A stretch of DNA of 64,000 bases, from positions 29,778 to 93,777 of the forward strand of contig CANHIJ010000003.1 of the NCBI GenBank assembly GCA_947460575.1. The letters run 5' to 3'. This DNA comes from Verrucomicrobiales bacterium (GTDB taxonomy: Bacteria; Verrucomicrobiota; Verrucomicrobiia; Verrucomicrobiales; V1-33). Below are positions 61,962-64,000 of the stretch, in pieces. The notes beneath the pieces are model-generated. The model saw nothing but the letters and a program-made list of their open reading frames with translations. It did not search any database and was not told where the DNA came from. The translations under genes were made by a program, and so were the position numbers. Each line of letters opens with the position of its first letter. Position 1 is the first letter of the stretch.

Positions 61962-62508
61962 GGCGGGGCGCTTGGAGGATCGGCGCTGGCTGGCGCTGGG
62001 GCAGCGGTGGCGGGGCGATGGGGCTCCGCTGGGGGAGGCTCCGGCGGTGCGCTGGCTGTGGGCGGGGGGGCGCTTGGTGTGGGAGGTGAGGGCGCCGCGG
62101 CCGACGGCGGCGCGGGATTGGTTCGCGGGGCCGGGATGGGCGGAGGGGCTGTGGAAGCAGGAGGTGGCGGAGTGTTTTTTGGCGGAGCCGGGCGGGGAGG
62201 GTTATGGGGAATTTCACCTAGCACCGGGCGGGGCTTGGTGGAGTGGGGACTTTGGGGCGCCGCGGGAGGCGCGGGAGGTGCCGCGGGCGCGGGAGGCGGT
62301 GGTGGCTTGTGAGGTGCGGTGGACGGAGCGGCATTGGATAGGCCGACAAATTCTGGAGCTGGAGGCGCCAGAGGGAGTCCGGGCGAACTTTGCCGCGATC
62401 ACGGTGGGGCCAGAGGGGCGGCGCTTTTTCAGCTTGGCCCCGCTGGGTGGGGAGCGCCCGGATTTTCACCAGCCGGAGGAGTGGCCGATGCTGGCGGAAA
62501 GCTCATGA
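61954..62508 (+). CDS. CBM9/DOMON-like domain protein
   Basis: A 184-residue protein starting at GTG 61954, overlapping the small membrane gene. The text fits a CBM9-like beta-sandwich: ARDWFAGPGWAEGLWKQEVA, then EVAECFLAEPGGEGYGEFHL with alternating hydrophobics, WSGDFGAPREAREVP, ACEVRWTERHWIG, and a final PDFHQPEEW. That closing D/H-rich motif is common in carbohydrate-binding-family-9-like proteins of Verrucomicrobiota. No signal peptide is seen, so if it binds sugar it does so in the cytoplasm, or it acts otherwise. Its position behind gyrA is unexpected for a sugar-binding protein. Confidence 0.65.
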   Translation: MSEAGRLEDRRWLALGQRWRGDGAPLGEAPAVRWLWAGGRLVWEVRAPRPTAARDWFAGPGWAEGLWKQEVAECFLAEPGGEGYGEFHLAPGGAWWSGDFGAPREAREVPRAREAVVACEVRWTERHWIGRQILELEAPEGVRANFAAITVGPEGRRFFSLAPLGGERPDFHQPEEWPMLAESS

Positions 62509-62832
62509 GAATTTCGCCCCCGGGCGATGCGCGGGGCGGTGCGACCCAATCTTTTTGGTAAGGGAATCAAGTGGCTGGCGAGATGCCATCGCGATCCAGA
62601 CGGATAGCGATGACTTGGGAGTTCACGCCGAAGCGCGGGGCGATTTTCTCGGCAAACTTATCGCGAAGCGAGTCGCTCTGCCTAATTCTACTGTGTTTAA
62701 ATAAAGCTTGCTTTTTCGGCGGCCTGCGCGATTCATGAAGTGGCTTTGATCGTATTTTCGCCATGTGGCGGGAAACCGGCGGCCCTAATAAAAAATGACT
62801 CTCCTCCCGCCTTTCGGTTGGGCCAACACCTC
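62509..62832. other. Intergenic region upstream of the transposase, likely containing the IS left end
   Basis: The 324 bases hold no gene I can support. Composition drops to more A/T than the chromosome around it from about 62690. The left terminal inverted repeat of the insertion sequence should lie here, but the right end is beyond the window, so the repeat and target duplication cannot be defined. Confidence 0.5.
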
Positions 62833-64000
62833 ATGGACTTGATTGGTTCAGTGGCCCATCTCTTCGACTTCGCCGCCTCCGGACGAAAGCTCACCCAACG
62901 TCGCACCTCACGGACGGACCCGCTGGCACCTGGCGAGGTCGCCAACTCCGGTGCCCCTACCGCGACATCCATCGCCGCAGAGCAAGCAGGCATCTATGTG
63001 CGCGGCTTGCTAGAAGCCAGGCCGGGAGATCGCAATTTTGAGGATATTGCGGAAACCGTGCCCGGTGCCGATCATCAAAAAGTGCAGCATTTTATCTGTG
63101 ACGCCCCCTGGGAAGCTTCGCGCGTGCTCGACTGGATCAGTGCTCGGGCCGATGCCGTTCTAGGAGGCACCCCGCTCAGCCATCTCATCGTGGACGAATC
63201 TGGTTTTAGTAAAAAAGGGACCTCTTCCGCCGCAGTGGCGCGGCAATACAACGGGCGTCTTGGCAAAGTGGATAACTGTCAGGTCGGCGTCTTCGTCGCT
63301 CTCGCCGCTGGGCACCGCACCACGTTATTGGAAGGCCGCCTTTATCTTCCCAAGGAGTGGACTTCGGATCCGGCGCGTTGTGATAAGGTTAAAATTCCCG
63401 CCGATCAGCGGGAGTTTAAAACCAAATCCCAGATGGCTCTCGAAATGGTGGCGACCCAGCGCCAGCGGGGCGTCCGCTTTGGCTGGGTCGGTATCGATGG
63501 CGGCTACGGCAAAGACGGAGTCTTGCTGCGCGCCTTGGAGGACGCCGGAGAAATCTTCGTCGCTGACATCCATTCTAACCAGCGGATTTGGGAACAGGAT
63601 CCCCAGCCTGCGCCGCCCTGCGTGCGCACAGGCAGGAAGTTAGGAGCGAATCCCCGGCCCGCCAGCCCTGGAGCCATGGTGCGTGACTGGATCGCCCAGC
63701 AAGCTCCGGAGGCATGGATCGAATTCAAACCCCGCAACGGGATCAACGGCAGTCTGCGGGGGCAATTTTTTCATGCCAGGATCTGGTTATGGGATGGCAA
63801 GGAGGAGATGGCACGGCATTGGCATCTCATCGCGTGGCGGGCCGACGAGGACGCGGGAGAAATCAAATACCTCCTGAGCAATGCGGCGGCGGATGTGGCG
63901 GTCTTGGACCTCGCGCGGATGGCGGCATCGCGGTTTTGGGTAGAGCGGGCCCTCCAGGACGCCAAGGGCGCGGCCGGAATGGGGGAATATCAAATGCGCA
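62833..64000 (+). mobile_element. IS701-like insertion sequence transposase, cut by the window edge
   Basis: DDE-type transposase, 389 codons visible with no stop before the edge. It begins MDLIGSVAHLFDFAAS. The acidic triad is placed as in IS701/SRSO17-type transposases: Asp121 in LIVDESGFSKKG, Asp222 in WVGIDGGYGKDG and Glu371 in FWVERALQDAKGAAGMGEY. Reading direction is plus. Codon use (many CTC, GCC but also AT-rich patches) differs somewhat from the chromosomal genes next door, consistent with acquisition. Completeness, terminal repeats and target-site duplication cannot be judged because the 3' end is outside the window. Confidence 0.85.

Overview
The window is GC-rich bacterial chromosome, most likely from the phylum Verrucomicrobiota. 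Pointers are a PEP-CTERM protein, several large secreted proteins carrying the 'DPDGDG..NLLEYAF' signature common in that phylum, a GyrA with HPHGEAVIYPTLV in the quinolone region, genes that mostly lack a strong Shine-Dalgarno sequence, and ATGA start/stop overlaps between operon partners. No close relative could be named without a search.

Layout. 1-3490 (minus): start of a very large membrane-anchored protein that runs off the left edge. 3710-10615 (plus): a secreted glycoside-hydrolase-like protein, a Tat-exported protein, the lactate-utilisation genes lutABC and an M42 aminopeptidase. 10696-12123 (minus): gnd. 12208-17053 (plus): moaE-like, pgsA, a lipoprotein, then tyrA-aroA-cmk. 17146-17220: tRNA-Glu. 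17587-21972 (plus): xseB-dxs, an odd four-repeat coiled-coil protein and a DUF1460 protein. 21993-23317 (minus): DUF5069 and an alpha/beta hydrolase. 23507-25000 (plus): rpmE and prfA. 25021-30719 (minus): lepB, a membrane protein, a squalene/phytoene synthase family gene, a seven-bladed Kelch protein and a small secreted protein. 30956-36735 (plus): complete tripartite RND efflux operon. 36749-41885 (minus): probable cobalamin riboswitch followed by three exported proteins. 42023-46347 (plus): DUF4175-like protein and a prenyltransferase-repeat protein. 46366-47226 (minus): DsbD-N-like protein. 47326-52313 (plus): TPR-redoxin protein, one-HKD phospholipase D-like protein, prolyl oligopeptidase. 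52314-53201: non-coding, with inverted interspersed repeats. 53202-57197 (minus): metallophosphatase-LamG protein, Ser/Thr kinase, GHMP kinase resembling archaeal pantoate kinase. 57281-62508 (plus): nadB, gyrA and two small genes. 62833-64000 (plus): an IS701-like transposase cut by the right edge.

Most of the window is core metabolism (shikimate/tyrosine, isoprenoid, phospholipid, NAD, pentose phosphate, translation, DNA topology) interleaved with envelope and secreted proteins of unclear role. The strongest candidate for an under-described system is the 36.7-41.9 kb block. A cobalamin-riboswitch-like leader there precedes a PEP-CTERM protein and two proteins sharing a 'GFDLDA' domain that I associate from memory with Bacteroidota vitamin B12 surface loci, which suggests a verrucomicrobial B12-capture module. 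Also worth testing are the pantoate-kinase-like GHMP protein, the FTLW-repeat protein, the naturally Ala/Pro quinolone-resistance positions of GyrA, and the paired palindromic repeats near 52.5-53.0 kb.
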